Shown here piece after piece: positions 35,722 to 45,430 of a stretch of 53,285 bases of DNA; the stretch's first letter is position 1; every line of letters begins with the position of its first letter. The notes under the pieces were generated by a model. It ran no database searches. It was not told where the DNA came from and worked only from the letters and a program-made list of their open reading frames with translations. Both the position numbers and the translations under genes were made by a program. This DNA comes from Hyphomicrobiales bacterium (lineage in GTDB: Bacteria > Pseudomonadota > Alphaproteobacteria > Rhizobiales > NORP267). The stretch is from contig JAJFGZ010000016.1 in NCBI GenBank assembly GCA_021775855.1, positions 1-53,285 of the forward strand. The letters are read 5' to 3'.

Positions 35722-36189
35722 TCAGACCCGGCTCGGTGCGATTTGTTTGCCATCGACCGGCACGCCATTTTCGATATCGCTGATCGCAGAATCTATAGCG
35801 TCGAATGTCAATAGTGTGGATGCGTGCCGGGATTTAATGTTGCGGATGGGTTCCAGACAGGCAAATTCAGACCATTCGCCATCAGGTGGCGGCCCATCAT
35901 CCTTGAGCATGGCATACATTTTTGTGCGCAACGCCCGCAATTCCGTTTTGCTGATGCCGATAACATGCGCCGCCATAAGCGATGATGACGCCTGACCCAG
36001 GGCACAGGCTTTCACATCGTGGGCAAAATCCGAGATCCGGTCTCCATCCATGGTGATATCCACGGTAACTGTCGAGCCGCACAGCCGCGAATAGGCCGTT
36101 GCCGAGGCGTCCGGATGTTCCAACCGCCCGAGGCGGGGAATATTACCGGCCAAACCCAGTACTTTCTTGCTGTAGACATCATCCAGCAT
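35722..36189 (-). CDS. IscU/NifU-like iron-sulfur scaffold protein
   Basis: 155 residues resembling the N-terminal domain of NifU/SufU. Three cysteines in the expected pattern are C37 (RLCGSTV), C62 (KACALGQAS) and C111 (FACLEP, followed by RNIKSRHAS). They assemble a transient Fe-S cluster. The protein is shorter in motif similarity to classical IscU, and no iscS or hscA is nearby. It leads the yidD-thrS transcription unit and is divergent from folE. Confidence 0.85.
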   Translation of the reverse strand: MLDDVYSKKVLGLAGNIPRLGRLEHPDASATAYSRLCGSTVTVDITMDGDRISDFAHDVKACALGQASSSLMAAHVIGISKTELRALRTKMYAMLKDDGPPPDGEWSEFACLEPIRNIKSRHASTLLTFDAIDSAISDIENGVPVDGKQIAPSRV

Positions 36190-36371
36190 TTACAAATTTC
36201 CACAAAGCGGCACGTTGCACCGGTGAGTTGATAACGTAATGTTGTTTCGCTTGGCTTGCGAATACAATCAAGGCTAATATATATGCAGTTGCGGGTTCAA
36301 CTTAAAGCGCCCGATCTCGGCGAGCGAACCTTCCGCTTAGCCATCCTGAAGAAGCATGGAAAGGCCCGCGG

Positions 36372-37025
36372 ATGGACGCCCCAGTTAAGCCCAAAAAAGA
36401 CTCTGATTCTGCCAAGAACAAGCGGCCATTGATCGGCAAGGGTCCGCAATTGCCCAAACCTTCGCGCGATGAAGCGATGGAAGCTGTGCGCACATTGATC
36501 GCTTGGGCCGGAGATGACCCGGCGCGTGATGGGTTGGTCGATACCCCCAAACGGGTGGTCAAGGCTTACGAGGAGTTCTTTCAGGGGTATGACGAATGCC
36601 CGCTGGATGCGCTCTCAAAAACATTCGAAGAGACAAGCGGGTACGACGATATTGTTCTGCTGCGCGACATCGATGTAAATTCCCATTGCGAACACCACAT
36701 GATCCCGTTTATCGGCAAGGCGCACGTGGCGTATTACCCGACCGATGACCGGGTCGTTGGCATCTCCAAACTGGCGCGCGTTGTCGAAATTTTTGCGCGC
36801 AGGCTCCAGACCCAGGAGACCATGACGGCGCAGATCGCGTTTTCCATCGACGAGGCGCTCGAGTCACGCGGCACTGCCGTAATGATCGAAGCGGTGCATC
36901 AATGCATGTCGCTGCGCGGTGTCCACAAGCCGAATGTTGCAACAATCACAACGCAATATACCGGCATTTTCAAAGACGATCCGGAGTTGCAAACCAGATT
37001 CCTGCAGCTTGTCGCCAACAAATAG
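36372..37025 (+). CDS. folE: GTP cyclohydrolase I
   Basis: 217 residues. It converts GTP to dihydroneopterin triphosphate, the first step of folate synthesis. Zinc and catalytic residues are intact: [36 protein letters not shown] and the zinc Cys in HQCMSLRGV. The N-terminal 35 residues are a lysine-rich extension. It is 11 bp upstream of hisI, which probably shares its transcript. Confidence 0.97.
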   Translation: MDAPVKPKKDSDSAKNKRPLIGKGPQLPKPSRDEAMEAVRTLIAWAGDDPARDGLVDTPKRVVKAYEEFFQGYDECPLDALSKTFEETSGYDDIVLLRDIDVNSHCEHHMIPFIGKAHVAYYPTDDRVVGISKLARVVEIFARRLQTQETMTAQIAFSIDEALESRGTAVMIEAVHQCMSLRGVHKPNVATITTQYTGIFKDDPELQTRFLQLVANK

Positions 37026-37036
37026 CGAATAATCCA

Positions 37037-37489
37037 GTGTCCGATGATCCTGTATTTTCGGAACGCCGTGACAATACCGAGATCGAACTTGGCACCACTT
37101 TTTCACCGGCTTTCGATAGCGACGGCCTGATCCCTTGCATCACGACGGATGCGGAAACCGGGGACATATTGATGTTCGCCTGGATGAATGCCGATGCGTT
37201 GGCAGAAACCGTCCGGACCGGGACCGCCTGCTATTGGTCAAGATCCAGGGAAAAACTGTGGCGCAAGGGCGAGATCAGTGGATCAGCCCAGACTGTGATC
37301 GAGATCAGGACTGACTGCGATCAGGACGTGATTCAATTGCGGGTCAAGGTCGCCGGCTCTGGCGCCAGTTGTCATCAAGGGTACCGATCCTGCTTTTACC
37401 GACAGGTAAAATTAGGCGAAAACGGCCAGGTTATCCTTGAATTCACAGAGGAAAGAGTTGCTGATCCCGACGACCTGTATAGCAAATAG
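37037..37489 (+). CDS. hisI: Phosphoribosyl-AMP cyclohydrolase
   Basis: 150 residues from a GTG at 37037; no ATG fits. It performs the third step of histidine synthesis, opening the adenine ring of PR-AMP. Key sites are present: LMFAWMNADALAET, the TACYWSRSREKLWRKGE loop, zinc and Mg ligands in DCDQDVIQL and the CHQGYRSCFYR cysteine motif. It is separate from HisE, as is common in alphaproteobacteria, and lies just after folE. Confidence 0.96.
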   Translation: MSDDPVFSERRDNTEIELGTTFSPAFDSDGLIPCITTDAETGDILMFAWMNADALAETVRTGTACYWSRSREKLWRKGEISGSAQTVIEIRTDCDQDVIQLRVKVAGSGASCHQGYRSCFYRQVKLGENGQVILEFTEERVADPDDLYSK

Positions 37490-37605
37490 CAACAACCTTT
37501 GATTTCCCGAATAGACTCAATTTATCTGAAATTAATCTGGTTCATGCAGAATACACAATACTGGGTGTACATTTGAACCAGTCGCAACTGAACCTGTCGG
37601 AGACG

Positions 37606-38634
37606 ATGATGCTCAATTTCGGACTGAGCAACAAGAATGAAGAATTAGACCCGGGCAGCAACGATGATGTGCCCGCCTACGCACCCCCTGCGCGCCCACT
37701 TATTGGTGTGGCCCTTGGTGGCGGCGCGGCCCGAGGCTGGGCTCATATAGGTGTTATAAAAGCCCTCCATGCCGCCGGATTTGCGCCAGATATCATCGGC
37801 GGAACATCGATGGGCGCCGTGGTTGGCGGGTTTTACGCAACCAACACGATCGACACGCTCGAAGACTTTGCCACCAGCCTCAACAAACGCCAAATGTTCC
37901 GGCTGATGGATTTTAATTTCGCCGGTTCCGGGCTGATATCAGGCAACAGGGTGGGCGACATGATCGTCGAGAATATCGGCGAAGATCTGATCGAAGACCT
38001 GCCCTTGAAATACATGGCGATCGCAACCGAACTTGAGACCGGGCATGAAATCTGGCTATCGAAGGGCCAGCTTGTGGATGCCATGCGGGCGTCTTACGCC
38101 ATGCCGGGGGTCTTCAAACCGTTTAAGGTTCACGGCCGCTGGCTGGTCGATGGTGCACTGGTCAACCCCGTGCCGGTGTCCGTGTGCCGGGCCCTGGGCG
38201 CCCGGTTGGTGATCGCCGTCAATCTGAATACCGATTTTCTCGGCCGCGGGACGGTGGTGCGCAGCCACGAACATTACACGCCCGGCATCAATGACGAGAC
38301 CTCGGACGAAATTCCGCCGGACCCAAATAACGGACGCTCAATGAACCGGCTATTGCGCCGACAACTTGTTGGTACCCGCAACGGCCCACCCGGCATTTCC
38401 CGCGTAATGTTCGATTCATACAATATCGTGCAGGACCGGATTGCCCGCTCCAGATTGGCTGGCGACCCGCCTGACATCACCATTGGTCCCCGCCTGGGTC
38501 ATATCGGACTATTCGATTTTCACCGCGCCCAGGAAGCCATCGATATCGGAGCGGAAGCGACCGATCGCATGCTCGACGACATCAGTTTTGCCTTGAAGGC
38601 ATTGGGCATAACAAATAATGCAGGCGCCGGTTAA
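37606..38634 (+). CDS. Patatin-like phospholipase (RssA-like)
   Basis: About 342 residues from the ATG pair at 37606/37609; a TTG at 37573 is an alternative start. The patatin fold is shown by the oxyanion loop GVALGGGAARGWAHIGVIKAL, the nucleophile GTSMG and the dyad Asp in DGALVNPVP. These cytosolic enzymes hydrolyse acyl esters of lipids. The C-terminal 90 residues contain a polar linker rich in Arg and Pro. It converges on the CBS gene with a 5-bp gap. Confidence 0.92.
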   Translation: MMLNFGLSNKNEELDPGSNDDVPAYAPPARPLIGVALGGGAARGWAHIGVIKALHAAGFAPDIIGGTSMGAVVGGFYATNTIDTLEDFATSLNKRQMFRLMDFNFAGSGLISGNRVGDMIVENIGEDLIEDLPLKYMAIATELETGHEIWLSKGQLVDAMRASYAMPGVFKPFKVHGRWLVDGALVNPVPVSVCRALGARLVIAVNLNTDFLGRGTVVRSHEHYTPGINDETSDEIPPDPNNGRSMNRLLRRQLVGTRNGPPGISRVMFDSYNIVQDRIARSRLAGDPPDITIGPRLGHIGLFDFHRAQEAIDIGAEATDRMLDDISFALKALGITNNAGAG

Positions 38635-38639
38635 TCCAC

Positions 38640-39071
38640 TCAACCTGTGGAAATATATTCCCGCATGGCGTTGGCTTCGAACTCGGTTTCCTCGATACGC
38701 TGCTTCACAACATCACCGATCGAAATAATACCGTCGAGTTTTCCGTTCTTCAGAACCGGTAAATGTCGGAATTTGCCGGTTGTCATCTTTTCCATTAGGA
38801 GCGCGATACTATCGCTTTCCTGACAGGTGACGACGCTGGTGGTCATAAAATCCGAAATTGGACGCTTTAGAGCGGAAGAACCTTTCTCGGCAATCGCACG
38901 GATCAAATCGCGCTCGGAAACTATGCCGACAACTTTGCCGTCGCCAGACGTCGCCAAAACTGCCCCTATCCTCTTTCCGGCAAGAAGTTGTGCCACTGCC
39001 TCAACTTTTTCGTCAGGATCCACAGTGAATACGTTGTGCCCTTTATTCGACAGAATTACTGAAACGGTCAT
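38640..39071 (-). CDS. CBS-pair domain protein
   Basis: 143 residues from the ATG at 39071, chosen because the homologous fold begins there; longer in-frame starts overlap the opposite gene. Two CBS motifs are seen: VFTVDPDEKVEAVAQLLAGKRIGA with GIVSERDLIRAI, and VVTCQESDSIALLMEKM with HLPVLKNGKLDGIISIGDVVK. Such stand-alone pairs bind adenosine nucleotides and sense energy or cofactors. The partner protein is unknown. Confidence 0.93.
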   Translation of the reverse strand: MTVSVILSNKGHNVFTVDPDEKVEAVAQLLAGKRIGAVLATSGDGKVVGIVSERDLIRAIAEKGSSALKRPISDFMTTSVVTCQESDSIALLMEKMTTGKFRHLPVLKNGKLDGIISIGDVVKQRIEETEFEANAMREYISTG

Positions 39072-39232
39072 CTTCAACCTCCTCAATTCAATGGGGCGCG
39101 ACCCTGGAACCAGTCCCGGTCCGCCCCGGAAAAGGAATAGATATTGCGTTATGATGGACTCGAAAGGCCTTGCAAGCAAGGGGCGCGTACCTAATATCAG
39201 TGTTCGGATCACTGGAACCGGCACGATTGAAC

Positions 39233-40573
39233 ATGCTTGAAAGCGCGTACCGCAGGCGTCTGGAAAGAGATATTCTGGACTGGGAAAAAAGCGGCTGGGT
39301 GACCCCCGATGGCGCCACCGCAATCCTGATGTCTACCGAGCCCACCCCGTCAAGGGCACGTTTGCCGATCATTATCGGGTTCCTCGGCGCCGTCCTGATA
39401 GCGGCTGCAGTTTTGACGGCTATTGCAGCAAATTGGGACGGGATTCCGCGGATTTGGAAGCTGGCATTGCTGCTCGCGGCAATGGCCTCGTCCTACATTG
39501 CCGCATGGCGGTTCAGCCGCGCTGACCACGAAGGATTTGCCGATATTGCCCTGCTGATCGGAACCGCTGTATTTGGCAGTGCAATCATGCTTGTGGGCCA
39601 GATTTATCATATCGGCAACCATTTCCCGGACGGTATTCTGGTCTGGGCCTCCGGTGCACTGGCCGCCGCCCTGCTCGCATCATCGCGCTCGGCCCTGCTG
39701 ATAAGTCTCGCCGCCGCGCTCTATTGGTCCGGCATAGAAATGCTGGAATTCAACTGGCAGTTTCACTGGCCGTTTCTTATTTTCTGGCTCATATCTGCCG
39801 CGCTGGTGGCACTTTGGAAATGGGAAACAGGGTACCGCATTGTCACTTTGGCGATCATGGCATGGCTGGCCATTGTTGTCCTCAAATACGCCGATGCCGC
39901 TGACTGGAATGCACTCAATTTCGGCGCGGTTGTCATGCTGTTCATGGCCGCGCTGTTTTCTGGTAGCCACCTCACATCACTCGCCAGCGCGCCGAAAGAT
40001 AACGTAGACAAATGGCTCGGTTTTGGACTGTCTGCACGCCCCTGGGCACTTGTTTTTCTGCTCGGCGGAACAGTAACTTTTCGTCTCATGACCCTGGTCG
40101 ATACGGTGCAACCGCTTAAAGGCACAGTCTGGACCGTCTGGCTGGGAGGCGTCTTTACGCTCGCCGCAATCGCTGTCGGACTGACTGGTTTTGCCATCCG
40201 CATGAAGAAACTCAGCGTGATTGATGGCATCGCTGTCTTGGGTGCCGCAGCCTTGCCATCGGCATTTGCTGTTATCGGCAACAGCGACCCTTATACCATT
40301 GAGGCGCTTTGGGCTGGGCTGTTATCCGCCGCCGTCGCGATAGGAATGTGCATCTGGGCCATGAATTATGGTCAGGAGCATCACTACCCCAAGGCTGTCA
40401 ATCTCGGTCTTTTGGCCTTTGGATTCGAAGTCTTGTACATTTATTTCGAAACCTTTGGCACGCTTTTGGATACGGCCATTTTCCTGGCGCTCGGTGGTTT
40501 GGTGTTACTCGCCCTGGCCTGGTTCCTACACCGGTTACGCAAACGTTTGGTTGAACCAGCGGGGTTGGCATAG
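39233..40573 (+). CDS. DUF2157 membrane protein
   Basis: 446 residues from the ATG at 39233. A short N-terminal cytosolic helix pair (YRRRLERDILDWEKSGWVTPDGATAIL) precedes about twelve membrane helices, the layout of DUF2157 proteins. The function is unknown. It lies 8 bp upstream of the GDYXXLXY-domain gene; the two families are commonly neighbours, so they probably work together in the envelope. Confidence 0.87.
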   Translation: MLESAYRRRLERDILDWEKSGWVTPDGATAILMSTEPTPSRARLPIIIGFLGAVLIAAAVLTAIAANWDGIPRIWKLALLLAAMASSYIAAWRFSRADHEGFADIALLIGTAVFGSAIMLVGQIYHIGNHFPDGILVWASGALAAALLASSRSALLISLAAALYWSGIEMLEFNWQFHWPFLIFWLISAALVALWKWETGYRIVTLAIMAWLAIVVLKYADAADWNALNFGAVVMLFMAALFSGSHLTSLASAPKDNVDKWLGFGLSARPWALVFLLGGTVTFRLMTLVDTVQPLKGTVWTVWLGGVFTLAAIAVGLTGFAIRMKKLSVIDGIAVLGAAALPSAFAVIGNSDPYTIEALWAGLLSAAVAIGMCIWAMNYGQEHHYPKAVNLGLLAFGFEVLYIYFETFGTLLDTAIFLALGGLVLLALAWFLHRLRKRLVEPAGLA

Positions 40574-40581
40574 GGCCCTTT

Positions 40582-41151
40582 ATGGTTAGATTGAAAAAAA
40601 TTCCGCTTCTGGCACGGCTCCTACTTTTGTTGGTCCTTCAAGCCGGCATTTTGGGTTGGATGATATGGGATCGGGCCCAGATTCTCGAGACCGGACAGAC
40701 CGTCCGATTGGCGGTCGAGCCGGTCGACCCGCGCGACATTTTCAGAGGATATTATGTAACCCTGAACTACGAAATCAGCCGCATTCAGCCAACCCTTCTC
40801 GGCAGCAATGACAATTTTGCGAAAGACGATATTGTTTATGTGGTTTTAGAAAAGGGTGCCGAAGAGTTGTGGCAGGTTGTTGGCATTTCCAGAAACCAAC
40901 AACCAACCCCACCTGGCCAGGTGACCATCGCGGGAAGAATAACCTATGTCCGCCCGGGGTCTGTAATCTCGGTTGTCGTGCGCTACGGTATCGAGCAATA
41001 CTTCACCCAGCAGGACGCCGCCAGGGAGATTGAACTTTCCCGCCAGGATGGCGATGTCGAGATCCTTGCCGCAGTGAATGCCAGCGGTACGGCTGCGATA
41101 AAGGGGATTATCGTTGACGGAACGCTGCGCTACCAGGAACCGCTGCTATAA
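40582..41151 (+). CDS. GDYXXLXY-domain protein
   Basis: 189 residues. It has one N-terminal membrane helix (about 10-28) and a periplasmic domain with VEPVDPRDIFRGYYVTLNYEI, a variant of the family motif GDYxxLxY in which Asp is Tyr. It pairs with the upstream DUF2157 protein. The function is unknown. Its stop is 3 bp from the stop of the converging rhomboid gene. Confidence 0.88.
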   Translation: MVRLKKIPLLARLLLLLVLQAGILGWMIWDRAQILETGQTVRLAVEPVDPRDIFRGYYVTLNYEISRIQPTLLGSNDNFAKDDIVYVVLEKGAEELWQVVGISRNQQPTPPGQVTIAGRITYVRPGSVISVVVRYGIEQYFTQQDAAREIELSRQDGDVEILAAVNASGTAAIKGIIVDGTLRYQEPLL

Positions 41152-41154
41152 TCC

Positions 41155-41907
41155 TCAATGCCAGACAACGGGATCGGGTGGCACACGCGGCGGATCGAAC
41201 AACCCAAACCCCAGCAGGCCCACCAGAAACCCGCCGATATGGGCCTCCCATGCGATCCCCCCTTCGCCTGCACCAAATGATACGACGCCGATTCCAAACA
41301 GCAAATTTATCCCGAACCATACTGCGAGAAACGCCATAACCCGGCGATCGCGAATGGCCTCAAACAAAGGTGACGCGATCGCGTGAACCCGGTCGTTGCC
41401 GCGGCCTCCCCCGATCATCGGGTCGGGACCGGCAAGTGCAAACCGAACGGCGGCTCCCATATATCCCGATACGGCAGCGGACGCCCCGATCACCGGCGAT
41501 AGGTCGCCCCAGCGTGTCGCCAGATGCAACAGCGCACCACCAACAGTTGCCGCAGCCGTCAAAGCCAGAAACCGTCTTGCGCCAAACCGTTGAGCCACAG
41601 CACTGCCAAAGGCAACCATCCAGGCCAGGTTGACTAGCAAATGGGTCCAGTCGGCGTGCAACGCGCCGTAAGTCAGGAATGTCCAGAAATCGGCTGCAAT
41701 TCCACCCGGAAATTCGTACCCGGCGGGCAGTTTTGAGGCGACACTCTCCGTATAGCGAGCCGGCATAAATGCAAACAGCAAAATCGTCTCAAAGTCCTGC
41801 GCCCGATCGAATAAAAACGTCCGGACCGCGTGAACCGCAATCAGTATGCCGGCAATGCCCAGCACAACTGACGGAATATTGAACGCACGAGGCTGGCGGC
41901 TTTGCAT
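41155..41907 (-). CDS. Rhomboid-family intramembrane serine protease
   Basis: 250 residues with six or more membrane helices. Catalytic features are the HLLVN oxyanion segment in helix 2, the nucleophile Ser in GASAAVSGYMG (the classical GxSG is GASA here) and the dyad His in AHIGGF. It is likely active and cleaves a membrane substrate near its helix end. The substrate is unknown. Confidence 0.9.
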   Translation of the reverse strand: MQSRQPRAFNIPSVVLGIAGILIAVHAVRTFLFDRAQDFETILLFAFMPARYTESVASKLPAGYEFPGGIAADFWTFLTYGALHADWTHLLVNLAWMVAFGSAVAQRFGARRFLALTAAATVGGALLHLATRWGDLSPVIGASAAVSGYMGAAVRFALAGPDPMIGGGRGNDRVHAIASPLFEAIRDRRVMAFLAVWFGINLLFGIGVVSFGAGEGGIAWEAHIGGFLVGLLGFGLFDPPRVPPDPVVWH

Positions 41908-42106
41908 AACTGACTGAATTTCCTTCCCGGCCCATGTAATGGATTTTCAGGTGACCGTCCACAGTGCAAGGGCGGCATTTACCGTGTGATCTGGCACGTT
42001 CCCTGCTTCATTTCTCTCGAAGACCTTCGATCGCGGACAATTCTGTTTCATAGCCGGACAGAGTGTCCCGTTTAGATCAAAAGCAAAAGGGAATGGACCT
42101 AAAGTT

Positions 42107-42721
42107 ATGAAAAATCCGGTCACGCTACAGCTTTACTCCTACTGGAATAGCCTCAAAGGCGCCCGCCAGGCTCCGGAACGGAGTGAAATCGAGCCCGCTG
42201 ACATCAAGGATATGCTTCCGGATACCTTCGTTATGGAAACAGATGCCCTGGAAGGCACCTCGTTCCGGCTGGCCGGCACCCGAACCTGCGCCCTATTTGG
42301 CCGCGATCTCAAAAACGAAGACTTTCTGAATTTATGGTCTGAGCATGACCGAACCGCGCTGGAATCCTCGCTCCGCCTGCTTCGCGACGAGGCAACCGTC
42401 GTCTCGGCCGAATGGGAAGGCAGAACCGCCCGTTATCACGATACCTCCGGCGAACTGATTATGCTTCCCCTGATCCAGGATAACGCGGTTTCCCGGATCC
42501 TTGGCACATTGGTCACATCCGAGGCCCCCTATTGGCTCGGCACCTTCCCCTTAAAGACCTTAACGCTGACCGGTCTGCGAATGGTCCCGACCCAAGAGCA
42601 CAGCAATCCTGTCTACAGTAAAACACCAGATCCGGCTGTTCACCCGATGCTGGGTATCAACCGGCCCAGCCGCCAAATTCGCCACCTGTCCCTGTTTGAA
42701 GGGGGCCGAAACAACGTCTGA
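42107..42721 (+). CDS. PAS_5-type single-domain protein
   Basis: 204 residues. It resembles the alphaproteobacterial PAS_5 family: LYSYWNSLKGARQAPERSEIEPADIKDMLPDTFVME near the start, RLAGTRTCALFGRDLKNEDF, and ELIMLPLIQDN with LGTLVTSEAPYWLG. No output domain is present. It may sense a ligand and act through a partner. The adjacent downstream gene is a PilZ protein, so a c-di-GMP link is possible but not shown. Confidence 0.85.
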   Translation: MKNPVTLQLYSYWNSLKGARQAPERSEIEPADIKDMLPDTFVMETDALEGTSFRLAGTRTCALFGRDLKNEDFLNLWSEHDRTALESSLRLLRDEATVVSAEWEGRTARYHDTSGELIMLPLIQDNAVSRILGTLVTSEAPYWLGTFPLKTLTLTGLRMVPTQEHSNPVYSKTPDPAVHPMLGINRPSRQIRHLSLFEGGRNNV

Positions 42722-42775
42722 TCGCTGATTTTCCGCTCGCAAGAGCTGTGGCCAGACCGGAATTCTAACCATTCG

Positions 42776-42795
42776 TTTACCCTGTTCTGGGTAAA
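42776..42795. terminator. Hairpin after the PAS gene
   Basis: Perfect 7-bp arms TTTACCC and GGGTAAA around a 6-base loop, followed by an AT-rich TAAATTTATTG. It lies between the PAS and PilZ genes and could end the PAS transcript. Confidence 0.4.
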
Positions 42796-42862
42796 TAAAT
42801 TTATTGTAGATTCGCAGCAAACCTTCGCTGCGCGATTTTAGTGGAATTCAGGACCCAGCGGA

Positions 42863-43525
42863 ATGTCCCTAGTAGCGCTACCTGAAGTCGGGGAAAGACG
42901 CCGTTTCCAGCGGGTCAAGGTGAACCTGCTTGGCCGGTTCATGTTGGCAAACAAACGCGAATATCCCTGCCAGGTCCTCAACATGTCGCCGGGCGGCGTG
43001 TCATTTATCACGCCGGTTGAAGGCAGCGTGCGTGAGCGTATCGTTACCTATATCGATCACATTGGTCGCCTTGAGGGGGAAGTCGCACGCCAGTTCGATG
43101 GCGGGTTTGCGGTCAGATTTCGCGCCACCGAACGCAAGCGCGATAAACTTGCAGCGCAGCTGACCTGGCTCGCCAATCGGAACACGCTGGGCCTCCCGGA
43201 AGACCGGGTTCACGATCGCGTTATCCCCTCCAACCCCGTTACAAGTATCGTCCTCCCGGACAACCGCAAGTACGACTGCAAGATTATCGATATGTCGATC
43301 GGAGGTGCGGCGATCGCTCTTGATGTCCGGCCCGCGCTGAACAGTGGTGTAACGCTCGGAAAAATGCGCGCCCGCGTTGTTCGCCACCTGGAAGACGGCG
43401 TTGCGCTTGAATTTTCCGACGTCCAGAACGTCGCCTCGCTGAACGATCATTTCGGGATCGCAAACAATTCAGCGACCGAAGATTTTGCTGCCGAATTCAG
43501 CCTGCTAAATGTCGGCAATGGCTAG
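42863..43525 (+). CDS. Tandem PilZ-domain protein
   Basis: 220 residues holding two PilZ-like halves. The first has the c-di-GMP signature RRFQR (13-17) and NMSPGG; the second has DRVHDR and DMSIGG. Each is followed by a hydrophobic barrel pattern. The first half keeps both RxxxR and the N/DxSxxG site, so it is the better candidate for binding c-di-GMP. No output domain is present. It is near a PAS protein and a transglutaminase-like peptidase. Confidence 0.9.
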   Translation: MSLVALPEVGERRRFQRVKVNLLGRFMLANKREYPCQVLNMSPGGVSFITPVEGSVRERIVTYIDHIGRLEGEVARQFDGGFAVRFRATERKRDKLAAQLTWLANRNTLGLPEDRVHDRVIPSNPVTSIVLPDNRKYDCKIIDMSIGGAAIALDVRPALNSGVTLGKMRARVVRHLEDGVALEFSDVQNVASLNDHFGIANNSATEDFAAEFSLLNVGNG

Positions 43526-43546
43526 GCGCAGAACGCTTGGCTTATT

Positions 43547-44326
43547 TCATGATGGCTTCAAGGATTCCAATATACGTGACACTTCGGTCAAGTAGGGCAA
43601 CCGCGCACGCGCCAGTTTGACACTATCGAAATCCAGCTCAGCGCCAATTAATTCCTCCTCTTTACCAGCCCGTGCCCTGTCGGCGCCGTCCGGCGAAATA
43701 ATACAACTTGCGCCCAAATACCGGGCGCCGTTCTCTTCGCCTGCATGATTGGCATAAACGAGCCAGACGCCGTTCTCAAACGCCCTGGTTGGCATCATCT
43801 GGTAGGCAACAGACGGCCATCGCTCGATCAGCGCAGTCGGCACAAGCACGATCTTGGCCCCTGCATCAGCAACCGCCCGAACGGCTTCCGGGAATTCCGC
43901 ATCGTAGCAAATAAGGATGGCGCAAGAGACGCCGTGAAATTGGAACAGGGTGGGACCTTTGCCGCCAGAGAAATACCGGGCTTCAAAACCCGGCGGGTGC
44001 AAGAGCTTCCGGTGATTTGCAAGGACACGGCCATCTGGTCCAAGGCAGAGCGCCGAATTGTATAATTTGTCGCCCGCCCGTTCGGGATACCCGTAAACAA
44101 TCGCCGTTTTGGTTGCACGAGCCAGATCGCCAACGGATTTGGAAAACGGGCCGTCCAAAGGTTCCGCAAAGGATGGAATTTTTTCCCCGACATTGTACCC
44201 AGACATAAAAAGCTCCGGACAGACGACAAGGTCCAATTCCCCGTGTTTCAGAACATCTGCCAACCGCGTCAGGCGCTCAGCCTGGGTCAGGCTGCTACCG
44301 TCACACTGAAATACACCTGCCCGCAA
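43547..44326 (-). CDS. Carbon-nitrogen hydrolase (nitrilase superfamily)
   Basis: 259 residues with the catalytic triad E38 (VCPELF), K107 (HRKLLH) and C140 (LICYDAEFPE). It hydrolyses an amide or nitrile; specificity is not clear, but the motifs suggest an amidase. The start is TTG at 44326, with GGAG nine bases upstream, and it overlaps or abuts a 21 to 25-codon ORF on the same strand. Confidence 0.92.
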   Translation of the reverse strand: MRAGVFQCDGSSLTQAERLTRLADVLKHGELDLVVCPELFMSGYNVGEKIPSFAEPLDGPFSKSVGDLARATKTAIVYGYPERAGDKLYNSALCLGPDGRVLANHRKLLHPPGFEARYFSGGKGPTLFQFHGVSCAILICYDAEFPEAVRAVADAGAKIVLVPTALIERWPSVAYQMMPTRAFENGVWLVYANHAGEENGARYLGASCIISPDGADRARAGKEEELIGAELDFDSVKLARARLPYLTEVSRILESLKPS

Positions 44327-44329
44327 GGC

Positions 44330-44407
44330 CTAGCGCTCCCGCGCCAATGGCGGAGGCAGAAAGAATTCCGGTTTTTGAGATTTCTTCTGAAACATCGTTT
44401 CACTCAT
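44330..44407 (-). CDS. Possible 25-residue leader ORF before the nitrilase gene
   Basis: MSETMFQKK, then a basic and proline-rich tail ending ARER, stops four bases before the nitrilase TTG. An internal ATG at 44395 gives 21 residues. The upstream ribosome site is weak. It may couple translation to the nitrilase, or be chance. Confidence 0.25.
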   Translation of the reverse strand: MSETMFQKKSQKPEFFLPPPLARER

Positions 44408-44480
44408 ACCGATATCCGTGCTTTTTTGAATATATGACAGAAAGAAATACACTACGTGTCCATTTGGTTGAAACAGGCCG

Positions 44481-45254
44481 ATGAACATCCTGCATCAGAA
44501 TAAAGTAAAATCGACGCCGAGCAACGTCCGGTTTGACGCGGGACGGCATCCGCGTGCCAAGGTCGGATTTGTTCTGCTGGCGACCGAACAGACGATCCAG
44601 GACGACGTTATGAAACTCCGGCCCGACGGCGTCGGAATTCATTTTGCCCGCGCATCTATTCCCGATTCCATCACCGCCGCCACATTGTCCGCCCAAACTG
44701 ATCTTCTGGCCGATTGTACCGCAAGCCTGCTGCCGGATGGCAGCCTGGATGTCGTCTGCTATGCCTGCACATCGGGCAGCATCGTGATTGGCGAAGAGCG
44801 GGTTTTAGCCGAGTTGGACAAGGGCGCCCCCGGTGCCATCGCCACATCGCTGATTTCGGGCGTTATCCGGGCGCTGAATGCCATCGGCGCCAGGCGCATC
44901 GTTGTCGGCACGCCCTATCTGGACGAAATAAATGCCCTTGAAGCGGACTATCTTAAAGCGGCTGGTTTTGATGTCTTGGCAATAACCGGCTTCAATCTGG
45001 AAAAGGACAGCGAAATGGTTCTGGTTTCCCCGGACTATATTCGCGAGTTCGCTTTGTCCATCGATCACCCCGACGCCGATGCCATTTTCATATCATGCGG
45101 TGCGCTCAGAACCCTCGACGTGATCGGCGAAATTGAGAAGGCCGTCGGGAAACCCGCCATATGCTCCAACCAGGCAATGATCTGGGACGTGCTCCGGCTC
45201 GCAAATATCGAAGACCGGATGGAAGGACACGGGCAGTTATTATCGCGCTACTAG
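44481..45254 (+). CDS. Maleate isomerase-like Asp/Glu racemase-superfamily enzyme
   Basis: 257 residues. Two catalytic cysteines are present: C96 in YACTSGS and C206 in ISCGALRTL, as in maleate cis-trans isomerase; decarboxylases of this fold lack one of them. It may convert maleate to fumarate or act on a similar substituted diacid. It is divergent from the nitrilase gene. Maleate isomerase is known from nicotinate degradation, but the other genes of that pathway are not here. Confidence 0.83.
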   Translation: MNILHQNKVKSTPSNVRFDAGRHPRAKVGFVLLATEQTIQDDVMKLRPDGVGIHFARASIPDSITAATLSAQTDLLADCTASLLPDGSLDVVCYACTSGSIVIGEERVLAELDKGAPGAIATSLISGVIRALNAIGARRIVVGTPYLDEINALEADYLKAAGFDVLAITGFNLEKDSEMVLVSPDYIREFALSIDHPDADAIFISCGALRTLDVIGEIEKAVGKPAICSNQAMIWDVLRLANIEDRMEGHGQLLSRY

Positions 45255-45430
45255 GCCCCCACCGAAGATCTGTCCAGCGCTAACTGGGTAAGCAAAAGCT
45301 TAATGTGCCCGGTGCAATTCTAATAAAATGTCACGGCCAATCTTAGACGGATCGAAAAAATTCTATGTCACATTCCCCCTAACAACAAAACGGGGCGCCA
45401 ATAGCTCCGACGATAAAACAGGGGCTAGTG